From the NCBI RefSeq assembly GCF_034702125.1, contig NC_085866.1, positions 18,369,815 to 18,433,814 of the forward strand: a stretch of 64,000 bases of DNA, in the 5' to 3' direction. Shown here one piece after another: positions 12,886 through 25,206 of this stretch (its first letter is position 1; each line of letters starts with the position of its first letter). Source of the stretch: Engraulis encrasicolus. Lineage: Eukaryota > Chordata > Actinopteri > Clupeiformes > Engraulidae. The translations under genes and the position numbers were made by a program. The notes beneath the pieces are model-generated. The model was not told the DNA's origin. It saw only the letters and a list, made by a program, of their open reading frames with translations, and searched no databases.

Positions 12886-13727
12886 TGTCACGGTTTCAGA
12901 TTGGTGAGCCCAAATGCAGCACAGGAGACAGAGGTTGCATGAGACTAGTATTTATTTAAACCAAAAATTACACACTAATAAAACACTAATTAAAGACAAA
13001 AGCAGGCTAACAAACAAAACACCCACGAGGGGGAAAACGAGAACTACAAGTAACCACAGAAGACGACAGGAACACTTACGACAAGGATTCGGGAATACAA
13101 ACGATAGCCATTCTGGACAACAGAAGACAAATGACGCAGCACGGGACAACGGGAGCACAGGACTTAAATACACAGGGGCAATCACAGAGCAGGGACACGA
13201 TAGGTAGAACACAACAGGAACCAGGTGGTTGACGAGACAGAAACGAGGATACAAACGAGGCACAGGCAATCAAGGACAATGATAACGAGAACAGATCATG
13301 ACACAGGTGGAGACAATGACTAGGGAACAGGAGGCAAGGGACAAGACCAATAGCCAGAACAGAACACAGGTGAAAACAATAAGGAAAACTAAACGGGCCA
13401 AATGAGAATCAAAAACTAGACCACAAGGGGCAGGAGACAAACGAGGGGCGTGGCAGGTAAACACAGGAGCACATGAGGAAATCAAAACAAACCAAAAGCA
13501 CATGACACTAGCGGGGCAGAGATGAGAATAGAGAGAAAGACAGGGAGAGAGAGAGACAGACAGACAGACAGAATCAGACAGGCAGGGAGACAGAACCAGA
13601 CAGAATGAGATTGAGAGTCAGAGAGAGAGAGAGACAGAACCAGACAGAATGAGATTGAGAGTCAGAGAGAGAGAGAGAGAGAGCCAGACAGTCAGGGAGA
13701 GAGAGAGAACACGAGACAAAACCAGAC

Positions 13728-13778
<51 letters not shown>

Positions 13779-13783
13779 CAGAC

Positions 13784-13868
<85 letters not shown>

Positions 13869-14070
13869 ACGAGACAGAACCAGACAGGCAGAGAGAGAGA
13901 GAGAGAGAGAGAGAGCACGAGACAGAACCAGAGAGAGAGAGAGAGAGAAAGACAGAGAACAAGACAGGCAGAGAGAGACAGAGAGCGAGATGGAGAGTAC
14001 GAGACCGAACCAGAGTAAAGGCAATGGCAACATTACAATTCTACAATGGCAGGGGAGTGAGATCATGACA
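12886..14070 (-). repeat. 5' LTR (1,185 bp)
   Basis: Matches the left LTR closely outside the GA/CT microsatellite. On minus it carries GTATTTAAG (13163-13171, TATA-like) and AATAAA (plus-strand TTTATT at 12951-12956), in the right order for U3-R-U5. Confidence 0.88.
13618..13990. repeat. GA/CT microsatellite inside the right LTR
   Basis: Same array as in the left LTR but of different length and internal order, including a short duplication around 13633-13670. It accounts for most of the length difference between the two LTRs. Confidence 0.95.
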
Positions 14071-14479
14071 GCTGCCTTTTATTGTCCCCGTCCCAACTTA
14101 TTTGAGACGTGTTGCATTTATCAAATTAGAAATGAGTACATATGTCCCCCAAAACAATATTTTTTTCCTCGGTTTTAACACTTAATATGTTGTCTTTTCA
14201 CTATTCTGCATTTAATGAATAGATTCAATGTTTTGATTTTATTCACTGTTTACCAAACGTCCCCACTTCCCTGGAGTTGGGGTTTGTAGTTCCTGATTTC
14301 TATGGACCAGGAAGATCCGAGAATAGACATGACATACCTATCCTCTGTGCCTTGTTTTCACTTTGTCTGGTGTCAGGTGTATCGTCCAGATACTGAAAAG
14401 GAAGAAACCCTCACCACACACCATACAACCCGTACAGACAGAAACTTTGGGGACTTTTCCTAGGATGACGCTGTAAACA

Positions 14480-14872
14480 GCTGTGTAACGTGACACTGCA
14501 GTTTTTATAGCTTTACCACCAATTAATAAGAGCCACATTGTACAATACCCACAATCGTGGTAAACGTCTTTGCAGGCCTTTTTTGCTAACTGCTGTCTAT
14601 TGTCTGTGCTCACCATGTCACAATTGACATTATGGGTAGCACACATATGCCTCTTTTCCACTGCCGGTTTTCTGGTAGGCCTACAACTCGACACAGCGTG
14701 ACTCAGCCGCCACTTTTTGTTCCTCAATTGAGCTGAGTTGTGACTGAGTCATGCTGTGTCGAGCCGTACGCCTACGAGAAAACCGGCAGTGGGAAAGAGG
14801 CAAATGTGGCTCTTAATCATTGGTGGTCAGCTATGAAAACTGCAGTGTCACAACATCCCCTTCAGAACACAT
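14480..14872. mobile_element. Foldback MITE
   Basis: Long inverted arms: GTGACACTGCAGTTTT near 14490 pairs with AAAACTGCAGTGTCAC near 14835, and CCACTGCCGGTTTTCT (14658) pairs with AGAAAACCGGCAGTGG (14777). The left arm has an extra segment of about 100 bp (14550-14650). No coding capacity. Confidence 0.75.
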
Positions 14873-15159
14873 CTTACTTCTACACTTCAGACTTAGATTT
14901 TTTTAAACTACAGAACATAGTACTAATGTTGTTTTTTGTAGCTTACCACCAATGTGCCACAAGAGACACATTGTGCGCTACCCACAATGATAACTGTGAA
15001 TTGTGTCATGCAAATTGCGCAAGGTGAGCACAGACAATACATAGATTTCAGATGTTGTCAAACATCCCACTGCATGGTAAGAGGCTAGGTGTTGAACATG
15101 GGAAGTCCCATTGAAGCCCAGCACAGTGTATAGCAATCTTGTCGGCTGGCTGTTATTAG

Positions 15160-15522
15160 CCTGGTTCATATACCAGACGGTTTGTGTGTAGCTTCAGTAA
15201 CCCCTGGTGGATCAGAGCTACACACACTACCGTCTGGTACAGCAATAGAGCACGCTCCGTCTCCAGCCAGAAAATAGACGGAGCATTTATTGCTTCAATA
15301 TCAATGTCAGCTGGCATTGAGGAGTCACAGGACAGATTATAGACTATATTGACTCTTTAGAGATTAACAGAAAGGTTTTTGAAGGAATTTGTTGATGTGG
15401 CCATGCAGAAGTAATAAATGCTCCGTCTATTTTCTGTAGCTGTGTACCAGACGGTAGTGTGTGCAGCTCTGCTCCACCAGGGGGCGCCGAAGCTACACAC
15501 ACACCGTCTGGTGTGAACCAGG
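15160..15522. mobile_element. Inverted-repeat MITE
   Basis: Arms of about 110-135 bp (15160-15295 and 15411-15522) are reverse complements, starting CCTGGTTCA and ending TGAACCAGG. Both contain ACCAGACGGT and GCTCCGTCTATTTTCTG words. The intervening spacer is about 115 bp. I saw no target duplication. Confidence 0.75.
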
Positions 15523-15682
15523 GGTTCGTATCTTGAAAGCGTCTTTGCTAACGACGGTAGCAACGTCCTTCATAAGAGCGACTCAACCCTCTCTCGACAG
15601 CGACGCTCTCCTCTAAATCCAAGGGAATAATAAGACGGTCTTAAGACGGTTAGCAACGACAAAAATCGAGAAACAGACCCCA
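15523..15682. mobile_element. Small palindromic MITE (probable)
   Basis: The left TTTGCTAACGACGG and the right CCGTC...GTTAGCAACGAC are roughly inverted, ending in AAACAGACCCC. It directly abuts the preceding MITE. Confidence 0.45.
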
Positions 15683-16869
15683 GGCTAGGCTGTTATATCC
15701 ACATGCGTGGATTTTGTACTCTTAATGACACAGTAGGAGAACATGCTGTTATGACAGTCAGAATACTTAGGTATGCTCCCTAAATAACAGTAGGTGCATT
15801 CGATTTTGTGCAACGTCTACATCCGCATGCAGAAAGCAATACATTCTGGACTGGAATAATGTTGCATGATGTTTAGAAATCTTGTCCGACTTGTCCAAAT
15901 TTCAGCCATGCAGCAATGAAGACGCGACAAGTTGTTATGTGTTCAAGCAATTGCTGTAGAAGCCTTTCCGTCCAGGTGTCCTCGGGCGGCTGGCAGTTTA
16001 CCCAAGTCAAAATCTAACGCAGAAGCACATTGAAACAATTATTTCCAAATGGCAGTTAATCTTTTAGGTTAAAGGCCAAAGTAGAACAGAAAACAGACAT
16101 GTTACCATTTGGCTCTTTTAAAACATAAAGTATTTGTCAATATACTCTATGTATGTTGTATTGCATAATTATTCATAATTTCCTAAGCATAAAGGCCTCT
16201 ATCACTCCATAGTATACTCAGGACTTAAGATATGCATATCTGGACACAAATCAGCATACATGTTCCTTTGTAATGGCCTTATTGAGTTAGATCATCCAAG
16301 CTGTCACTAACACATGGATTATTCACTTGATTGATATGAAAATTGAATATTTGAACTGGGGGCCTAGGCTTTAATCAGTGAGGGGGTCCTAAGGAAGCAT
16401 CATGCAAAGTTTCACGCTTTTGTCAACTCTGTAACGGTAATGGTCTTTTTCTCCCGTAAGAGACTCCACTACTCATCATAGCAATATCTACAGTATATGA
16501 ATTATGTGTTGTAATATATCAGTCACCGGGACCTTGAACCAAAAACATCTTGAAGGCATCTTGAAGGCGTTGGTCTTCAAATTTTTGGCAGATCATGTAC
16601 CTACAATAGAGTGTTAGCACACAAAATTTGGATAGTGAAGCAACCATCACTTGCCTACTGCAAAATAGGTCTATACAGTCGCCTCCGACTACTGAAGGGA
16701 TATCCCTGAAACGTGACATTTCCAGTCCCCCATCATTCCTACCAATCCTGTCCACCTATTTCTAAACTTACATGTTAAATACAAAATATAAAAATATATA
16801 TTTAATATCTATACATAGATCAGTGCCATGCATAGGCTTAAAACGAAACGACTATTGCAAAAACAAAGC
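15683..16869. other. Gene-free stretch
   Basis: No supported gene. The short minus-strand frame at 16519-16755 lacks any recognised motif. Confidence 0.5.
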
Positions 16870-17305
16870 CAAACAAATTTGGGGCAAATCCATCCACCTG
16901 GTCAGAGGTTATGGACCAAACATTCAGCAATCTTGAAAGTGTAATCTAATCAGTTCATGAGCATAGACCATCAACACACCAAATCTGGGACAAATCCATC
17001 CATCCGGTAGGAAGTTATGGGCAAAACAAAAATTCGGCCATCTTGAATTCAGCCATCTTGAAAGTGTTGGCCTCCAAACTCTAATCAGTTCATGAACCTA
17101 CCCAAGAGCATTAACAGACCGAATCAGAGACAAATCCATCCGTCCAGTCAGAAGTTATGGGCAAAACAAAAATCTGTCCATCTTGAATTCAGCCATCTTG
17201 AAAGTGTTGGCCTCCAAAATCTAATCAGTTCATGAATCTACCCTAGAACATTAACACACCGAATCTGGGACAAATCCAACCATCCGTTCAGAAGTTATTG
17301 CGTTA
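16870..17305. repeat. Tandem repeat, unit about 138 bp
   Basis: The phrase GGGACAAATCCATCC followed by AGAAGTTATGGGCAAAAC recurs near 16880, 16988, 17130 and 17268. CCATCTTGAATTCAGCC and AAAGTGTTGGCCTCCAAA lie between the later copies. The first unit is shorter. Related words at 16545-16600 suggest a decayed further copy. Confidence 0.8.
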
Positions 17306-17952
17306 ACAGGAAAGACCTAACGCGGCGGCAGGGCACACAAAACCATTTCATACCCAATGCATTTTTCAGGGATATAATTAGCCTGGCGATTCCATCCTAC
17401 GTACTTCCACCCAACGATTTTGGCTAGCTTGGTTTGCTCATGGTTCTGCCAATCAGCAAACAGTTGATAGTGGTGACGCAGAACTCACCTGCGGAGTGTG
17501 CGACTGATAGGTTAAGGTAACACTATTCACACGTTTCTCTTGTTATTTGTATGCTTTGGCCATACTATCATAACAGTCATCCAAACAAAGCACAATTGAA
17601 ATTTCAATTTGAATTAATTAAATAGCAGAGTAAGGTCAGAACATCTCCCACTCCCATGGAAAGGGATTCCTCTTAGCTTGGTCCAGACTGTTTGACGGAG
17701 TCAACAGTCAGCTTTCGCTTAGGCTAACTGCAAATATGGCCGGTTTTAGAAATTCATCCGGGTAACATTCGCCTCCTGGTTGAAAGCCTACTAAGGTATT
17801 TGGACACACACTACATAGTCGAGTCCTTATTTTCTGCCTACTTAGGAAGGCAGTAGGGACTTTTGAATGCAGACACTTTGATAGCGTCGATCATCAAGGG
17901 TGGATCTAATGGTTCACTGTACAGGGGGTGACGCCCCGTAGAAGACCTCTAT

Positions 17953-18136
17953 CAGTGGTGTAGTCTACTTTTTTATGGTGGGTATACTGTATATATTTGA
18001 GCATTTTTTGAAGAGGGTATACTGTATATATTTGTGTTATTCAAAACAATGGATCAATGCATTTTATAAGGAAATCCCTGAAATTTAGAAGTGGGTATAC
18101 TCCGTATACCTGAGATCTACGTAGACTACACCACTG
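17953..18136. mobile_element. hAT-type MITE (184 bp)
   Basis: Ends are CAGTGGTGTAGTCTAC and its reverse complement. The flanks ACCTCTAT (17945-17952) and GCCTCTAT (18137-18144) match at 7 of 8 positions, consistent with an aged hAT target duplication. Confidence 0.85.
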
Positions 18137-18939
18137 GCCTCTATACAATATGTCTGTATTCCAACATCATGATTTTAAATATACCAGATTTGACTAAAGT
18201 GTAGGCCTCTGTAGGGCCCGGGATGACTGCCCCTCACCCCCTCGCTCACTCTGCTTATACCCATAAGCCCCGGTTTCATCCCTGACTACAGTCATTTGGG
18301 GATGTTCCCCATAAAGGCACTTATGACTACTATTGTCATGTATCATAGTGGCCAGAAATAATCACACGAGTCCAGTCGGTCGCCCACAAGGCACACGAGT
18401 GACTCACAGATACCCCCAAAACACATGATGTCCATGATGCCTCTCATGGACAGCAGATGACAGGAAACCTCTATTTTATCAGATTTGACAGGGTGTGTTG
18501 TTTTGAAATGTCTATCATACTGTGTTCCTCAGACCTACTGTGTTTTTGCTGAAAAACTAGCGGACACATGGAGGAGGGAACAGCTGACCAGAAACTTACC
18601 TTGTGATGATGCTTTTTCAACTCTTATTTGACACAGTATGATTTTCTCATTTGACAGTAAGCTGAAGTGGCTCTGACATTGCAGTCCATTGTGCTTGTTT
18701 CAGCATACTTCTGATTAGTCAGCTATTTTTATTCTTCCTGACAACTTAGACAGGGCCGCTGACAGCATTGGCTGGGCCCGGGACAAAATCTCTAAATGCC
18801 CCTGAATGATCCTTTTTAGGACAAGAAAGGCAAATGGTCTAGAAATGATTTCTTTAATACAAATGTAGCGCATTCTCCCTCCCTCAAACCAACTTCTTTT
18901 GAAATAAAATATAGCAATTAATCGAGACTTCATAAGGAC

Positions 18940-19671
18940 TCAAACCGAGCATCAGAATTGGCAAGAAAGTAGTTAATGAAAGTGACTTTGGACACGGCAT
19001 GGTTGCTGGTGCCAAACAGGCTGATGTGAGTATTTTAGAAACTGCTGATTTACTAGGAAATTCACGCACAGCAATCTCCAGGGTTTGCAGAAAAAGGGCT
19101 GAAAAAGAAGAAACATCCAGTGGCCGAAAATGCCTTGTTTATGCCAGAGGTCAGAGGAGAAAGACTAGATTCATTTGAGCCTGTAGAAAGACAATTGTAA
19201 CTCAAATAATCACTTGTAACCAAGGTATGCAAAACAGCATCTCTGAATGCATAGCACATCTAATCTTAAGGCAGATGGGCTACAGCAACAGAAAACCACA
19301 CCCAGTGCCACTCCTGTCAGCTAAGAACTGGAAACTGTGGCTACAATATGCACAGGCACACCAAAATTGGGCAATAGAATTTGGATAAATATTGCCAGGT
19401 CTGATGAATCTTTCTACTAACACACTGGGATGGAATGGTCAGTATTTGGTGTCTACAACTTGAAAACATGGACTTGCATTAAAGGTTCAGGCTAGTTGTG
19501 TAATGGTGTGTGGGGATATTTTCTTGGCACACTTTGGGCCCCTTAGTACTAATGGAGCATCGTTACAACACCACAGATTAGGTGAGTATTGTAGGCAGTT
19601 CTAAGGGTGAAAGGGGGTGCAACCTTGTACTAGCAAGGTGTACCTGTACCTAATAAAGTGGTCGGTGAGTG
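18940..19671 (+). pseudogene. Tc1-like transposase remnant, truncated and internally deleted
   Basis: The sequence matches a common fish Tc1-like family from the transposase N-terminus onward, covering the region that encodes the helix-turn-helix and the start of the catalytic domain. It then jumps to the 3' end, with GTGTACC, AATAAAGTGG and a GGTGAGTG end flanked by TA at 19672. The left inverted repeat is absent, the C-terminal half of the transposase with the rest of the DDE triad is deleted, and stops and frameshifts are frequent. It cannot make a transposase. Family assignment is from recognition of the sequence, not alignment. Confidence 0.8.
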
Positions 19672-19673
19672 TA

Positions 19674-21499
19674 GATGTATATCTATGCAGTCAGTTTAGA
19701 CAAAAATTGTTGCTCATCAAGGTTCCCCCATATTGGAAGAGGGAATTTCCCAAAGATAAGAGTAACTATAATTCCACAGAAGATGGAACTGTTCCTGCTG
19801 TAATTTCTAAAGAACCAAGATGTACTGACAGTTCCGCAGCATCTTTCAAACAAGGCAAAGTAACATGTCAACATGTGATGAGGAAGAAGAAAGTGGAACA
19901 AAACCAGTCACACATAAAGAAATAATCCCAAGTTTTAAAGGGGAAGACCGATTTTTATTTTTATTTTGCAATTGGACCCTTAATTTCACATTTTAATCAT
20001 ATCTACCACATCATATTCTACTCAACTTGTGTGCCATTTGGAGCTGTGCTGAAGATATTGGTCATATCCATGAAACCCTTTCATATGGGCATTTTTTGCA
20101 GGCACCAAATATGTTGTTTTTGAGTTATTAATTACGGTACGCTACCACTCATAATGCACAGGTGGATTGCTTGTTTGGAAACTTCTCGGTTTCGCAGGTA
20201 AAGCAGTTTTTGAAAGTCTGGTGAAGACAGATGTTCGTGATGTCATCAGCATGTGCCAGTCTGAAGTGACAGCCCACAGGCCCTTGTGTCATCTCCGACG
20301 CACCTGCCAGCTGAGGTGTGCAGAAAAAAACAGCCCACATACCTGTCATCCTTTTTTTCATTCGGCATTGGCTAGCTTTCCATCATCTCCTCATCCGTAT
20401 ACTCTGGATCAAAGCGACATGGAAGGCCATCTATTCATCTTGCATACAGCATCTACACTACCCCAACTTTACCTGTAGACCACTGATTGTACCTCTGCTG
20501 CTGTTGTGTGTGTGTGCATGTGTGTGTGTGTTTATTGTCCATCAGTAGGGCTATGTCAGTCTTCTTATTGCACACTTGTGTGTGTGTGTGTTTATTGTAC
20601 ATGTCTGTATCAGTATGATAGTGTTTTATAACTGTGTGTGTGCGTGTGTGATTATTATCATGTCTCATTTATTATATGTTTACTTTATCTGCACATTGGA
20701 GACTGGTCAAATGCAATTTTAAACTTCTGTGCTAACCATTATTATATAGATTTTTGACAATAGAGTACACTTGACATGACTTGACATTTAAAAGAAGTCT
20801 ATGCCATCATCTGACTCCCTCTAGCTAAACCGGAGGAGAGGATGAATGAATAGCTGTGAATGAATATCCACCTTCGGTTTTCTATTACAAACATTACTTT
20901 CCATTGAACACAGACACTGACAAGACAATGGAAATTAACAAGTTGGAGGTTTTTGATCATGGTGCTATGACTGGAAATGGGGCATGTGTCTATTTAGAAC
21001 TGCTGTTGAATATATTGGCCTAGTGATAGCTTACCTGTGTTCTAGTTGTATATAACTTTATTGTTAACCTTTCATACGGGAAGGTAGTCATGCCAATATA
21101 AAATACTCTGATAATGTGGATTTAGTGGAAACACCCACCCTAAATCTTGCTCATGCTGCAAGCAGTTTCATGTTGATATGATAAGAGAGATTGTATAGCA
21201 CTACAACCAAGAAGCATTGTATCACCGAAACATGAACCATGTCATCATAAATAAGAAAGGAAACAGTGATGCCTTTGTCTTAGCTCGCAAAAGGGAATTT
21301 CCATAACACATTGTGCAACAAACAAATGTCTGTTATGAGAGCAACAGAATTAAAGAGCAAAAGTCAATGACATAGACCTTTGCCTCTAGCCATTACCAAA
21401 AGACATGTCAGCAGCATGCAGGGATGAATGAACCTTGTTCTTACAAACTGTTTATTATCACTTCAAATTCAAGTTCCAGCTTGAGCTCACACATACAAC
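19674..21499. other. Gene-free stretch with TG tracts
   Basis: Short interrupted TG runs lie at about 20503-20535, 20576-20592 and 20634-20650. Nothing coding is supported; frames around 20149-20668 overlap on both strands. Confidence 0.5.
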
Positions 21500-22302
21500 A
21501 ATAGAGCTCCTAAGTCACCCGGAAACAAGACTACAGCAGACTGTAGTATTTCTTGTTAGCATTTAAGGACTTTCCGGTTCCCACTCTACGACCGTGGGCA
21601 ATGGGGACCAGTCTCAAATAAGGTGTGTGTGCAAACACTCGATTAGCGAACCCCCGCAAACTGACGAGGGCATTACAAATAGGCTGTAGGGATGACATGA
21701 TTGATCATTTTTGTGTCAAACGCAGACATTAATACAATGTCGCCATCACATGCTTAACCCGGAAAACTGGCAGACTACAGGGAGATTTCACGAGCCGTGA
21801 CCATGGTAACCCACGTCAAACCGCCACAAACCTTTCTAGTACGAGACTTTAGAAATATTTCTAAATAAGATCTGATACGGGTTGTTTTTCACTCCTAGTA
21901 ACACTCTTTTGATAAAACGTAAATAGTGCCATAACTGCAATTTCTCCAATCGCCTTGGTTTAGTAGTATACTTTCAAAACTTACCGTCGAGGAGAAGTTT
22001 GCTCATGCGACGATTAGCTCACGCGAGAATGTGAGATGTAGTTCCCAAATTTCACGAGAAGCCAAGGTATAGCATTACTTTATTATCGTTATGTTTAGGT
22101 TGATAGATGCACACATGTTGTTGTGCTGTTCCATTTGTTAAAAAGGAAAGGATGCGGGGATAGGCGAATGACTCCTGTTAACGTTTGTCTTATATTTTTG
22201 TTAGCCCAATGTTAAAACATAGGCCTATATTCCTGGAAACCGGATTTCCGTGAAAATGCTAATCCGTGCATACAACTCGCCGTCACCCACTAAGGAGCTC
22301 TA
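21500..22302. mobile_element. Possible DNA element with short inverted ends
   Basis: ATAGAGCTCCTAAGT at the left is nearly the reverse complement of ACTAAGGAGCTCTAT at the right. The interior is non-coding and comparatively CpG-rich. No convincing target duplication, so this stays tentative. Confidence 0.3.
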
Positions 22303-23211
22303 TACAACTTAAGACAGAATGACAATTGACATTGGAGTGACATTGGAGACACTGAAATGTGAAATAAAACAGTTACATTATGCAAAATACGCAAGTGAGG
22401 TTGGAAAGCCAGGTAGTGGAGTAACTCTGAAGTGCTAGTGCATATATATCCCATTGTGTCCTGGAGCGACATATACGCTGCATTCAGGTTCTTGAGATTC
22501 GTGCTGTTTTATAAAAAAATATAGGTATGTTAGAGCTGAATGAATACATTCCAGCGCAAAATGAAGGTTCTAGCTTTTAAATGCAACTCATTTCATGTTT
22601 TTATGTGCTTCGGAGGCTGAGATATTCAGGTTTTAATAGGGGGAGGGCACCTTTTCCCAAAAAGGGCTTATGCTAAAATGGGTTAAGTGTCAGATGTCTT
22701 GTGGGTAGGTACTGTCCCTAAAGCATGTGGTATTGCATCATGGGATACTGCGGTACCTTTTCCCTGATGATAAGAGGGTGAATAGGTGGTGTGCTGGATG
22801 TGTAGGGTTAGAGGTGATGCTTTGGCTTTCCTGACAATTCTAGTGTTGTAATGTGAGACTAAGGTGGGAATCCTGTACACTTGTAACTGTAATGCTGACA
22901 TTAGTAACAGCTGTATAGACTTGGGTTTACATTAATTAACAGCATTATTTGTATATGATGTCTGATATACTCAAACAACAAAGAGCATACCTAGGGGCTA
23001 TTTAAACATAGCATACCTGGGTATTTTGATAAACAAAGATCTTTCCCTTTGATTGTGCCTTTGTTAACACACAAACAGTTTTTTTTCTCTGAAAAAAGTC
23101 TTCCTGGGAAGAAAATGTTCCTGGGTATGTATAACTGCCTTACTTATAAAAATGCCAGTCCATCTCTGTCCAGTCTGGTCTTTACGAGACAGTTAAAGTT
23201 TTATGCTTCTA
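22303..23211. other. Gene-free stretch
   Basis: No supported coding region or element boundary. Confidence 0.5.
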
Positions 23212-23731
23212 CCTAAAGCTGGGCTTACACTGTGCGAATTTTGTCACTTTTTGGGAATCGGGCCGATTTCTTGCTCAATCGCAGGTCAATCGTGAGTCTC
23301 GCATTGTGTAGTGTACATGGGGTAACGACAAGCGATTTCACCTCACGATCGTGCAATCGTAGGGTCGCAAGAAAATCAAAACTGTTTGAAATCCTGGTCG
23401 CGCCTCGTGAGTAAATCGCACAGTTAAAGCAGTGCTACGACCCGATTTGACACTACACATGCACAAATTAATAGGGACATGCGATTTGCGCTTGAGCGCG
23501 CTCTCATCTCCACCTCAGGTGCGCATGTTCTCTCCTCTGAAGCCCTAGGAAACACACGTGTCGTGTCAAACAGTCGGACCATTCTGCTCGCATCCGACTG
23601 TCGGCTTGTATAGTGTGAGGGCGTGAGTCATGAGTTATGAACTTTTAAATCGCAAAATTTCCTCGTGCAGTGTGAGCAGGAGCTTAATACCCACGACTGA
23701 AAATATCGCACAGTGTATGCCCGGCTTTAGG
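23212..23731. mobile_element. MITE with 26-bp inverted repeats
   Basis: The left end CCTAAAGCTGGGC..ACACTGTGCGA and the right end TCGCACAGTGT..GCCCGGCTTTAGG are inverted copies with two mismatches. The interior repeats related CGATTT and CGATCGTG words and has no coding frame. Superfamily not determined. Confidence 0.75.
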
Positions 23732-24823
23732 CATAAGCAATGCCATCAGGGAGATTAGGAGCAAATGAGGACATACTGGCTGTTGAATTATAAACAACTT
23801 CATAGCATGAACAAAAAAGGATTGCTTTTCCAAGGAGAATAACTTTCCTGCTGTGCATCTACGCTTGGGAACACGGCACACACATCCTTGTCCCGTATGG
23901 TCCATCTACCTGTGCAAAGGGGTTTCCATCGAGAGAAAGGAATTGTAAGATTATGTAACATACTTTACATAATCTTTAAAATACTGTACACATCATATAA
24001 TACTGTACACATCTTTTTCAAAAACATGGTGATCCTCTTGTGACATCACTCTGCCTACTCCGTTCTGTTTGTCACACATCTTGGTGAGTAGTTTGAGCTA
24101 CTGTATATCTTGGTGAGCTGGTGAGCTTCAACTCAGTTAGCTGTCTGACCAACTTGTGCAGACATCCAATAAGGGTCTGTGCGTGACATCACTGTTTACA
24201 TTTCTCAGCTTCCATGTGGCAATACAGAGCTTGGTCACTTCGCCTTGTGTTGGGAATACACTACAAACACACCCAGAAGGTAAGCCTCATGACTTATTAA
24301 AGAACTGTGCAATGTAATCTAGTTCCACATCACATACGGTAAAATTATTATCTCCATCCTATTTTTGAAACGTCTGAAATGTCATGGGAAAAGACTCGTA
24401 GCCATCAGAAACCTAGCTGGATCTGAGTTGCATAGGCCTACACACTCACAGTACATCACGTCAACACTACAAAGTAAAGACTGTTATTCAAATTGGGCAA
24501 CCTAGAGTAGCCTAAACTGTTCATCTGTGTGAGGTGACTGCTCGCTTTTATGACAAGTGAATACACTGGAATCTGATTTTGACGTTAGCTAGCAAGCTGC
24601 CAAAATAGTTAGTTTCCCAGAGCTACAGTATGTAGGCCTATGCAGCATTGTGCTCTGCATGTTTTCCCTTCAGGGATTTTGTCCATGATATTACAACCTA
24701 TCACATTTTGGTGTGCCATCGGTATGCAAACAGCTATAGCCTACATTAAAAAGAAAATCAGCATAGCAAATTGGGATGTTTGGGCTTGCAGCTGGTAACG
24801 GTAATGTAGGTCTATAATAATAG
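23732..24823. other. Gene-free stretch
   Basis: Nothing beyond short chance frames. Confidence 0.5.
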
Positions 24824-24831
24824 CATCACGG

Positions 24832-25198
24832 GTAGCCTGATGAACCAGACTGAATATGAAATTGGATGTGTAATTTAGTCTGGCCNAGATGAACAATACA
24901 TCCAAAGATTGTTGATAAGAACAACCTGATGTTTTCCAAAACGTGCCTGTGCCTAATAGGCCGAGCTCTGACCAATCAGCGATCTTTCTCCTTGAGTGCT
25001 TTCCAAACGTTGCGAGCTTCGTCGTCACTCCCTCAAACCCAGCCCGCTTTGATTCAAAACAAATTCAAAACAAATCTCTGCGCTGTAATTGTGACTGCCC
25101 AGATTCAGGGCATTCAAAATGTTTTCGATCCGAGGCCAGACCCACTCGCCAGCCAAAACATTTTGCCGTCCAGCGGGTGGCGCTGGTTTACTAGGCTA
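24832..25198. mobile_element. hAT-type MITE, longer copy (367 bp)
   Basis: Ends GTAGCCTGATGAACCAG and CTGGTTTACTAGGCTA are inverted. A perfect 8-bp duplication CATCACGG flanks it (24824-24831 and 25199-25206). Shares its left 90 bp with the copy at 29307-29431, in opposite orientation. The single ambiguous base of the window (24886) is inside it. Confidence 0.9.
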
Positions 25199-25206
25199 CA
25201 TCACGG

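Larger units (their letters stand above)
9089..14070 (-). mobile_element. Non-autonomous LTR retrotransposon (LARD-like)
   Basis: Two long direct repeats (9089-10214 and 12886-14070) begin TGTCA and end TGACA. The element is bounded by a perfect 5-bp target duplication GCTGC (9084-9088 and 14071-14075). A G-run polypurine tract (10215-10227 read on minus) abuts the left LTR, and the only long frame starts 2 bp inside the right LTR, so the element reads on the minus strand. The 2.67-kb interior has no reverse transcriptase, integrase, RNase H or protease motif that I can see. It must therefore rely on enzymes supplied by another element. No standard TGG-type primer site follows the 5' LTR. Confidence 0.88.
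7929..14286. mobile_element. TA-flanked DNA transposon split by an LTR element
   Basis: The ends are CAAACCCCAACTCCAG at 7929 and its near reverse complement ending at 14286. Both are flanked by TA, as for Tc1/mariner-type insertion. The inverted repeats are about 205-215 bp (7929-8145 and 14084-14286). Without the inserted LTR element the transposon would be about 1.37 kb. Its interior (8146-9088) has only short broken frames, so any transposase is dead. The superfamily assignment rests on the TA flanks alone. Confidence 0.75.

Noticed and set aside
20453..20668. His-Thr rich minus-strand frame
   Set aside because: Produced by interrupted TG/CA runs.
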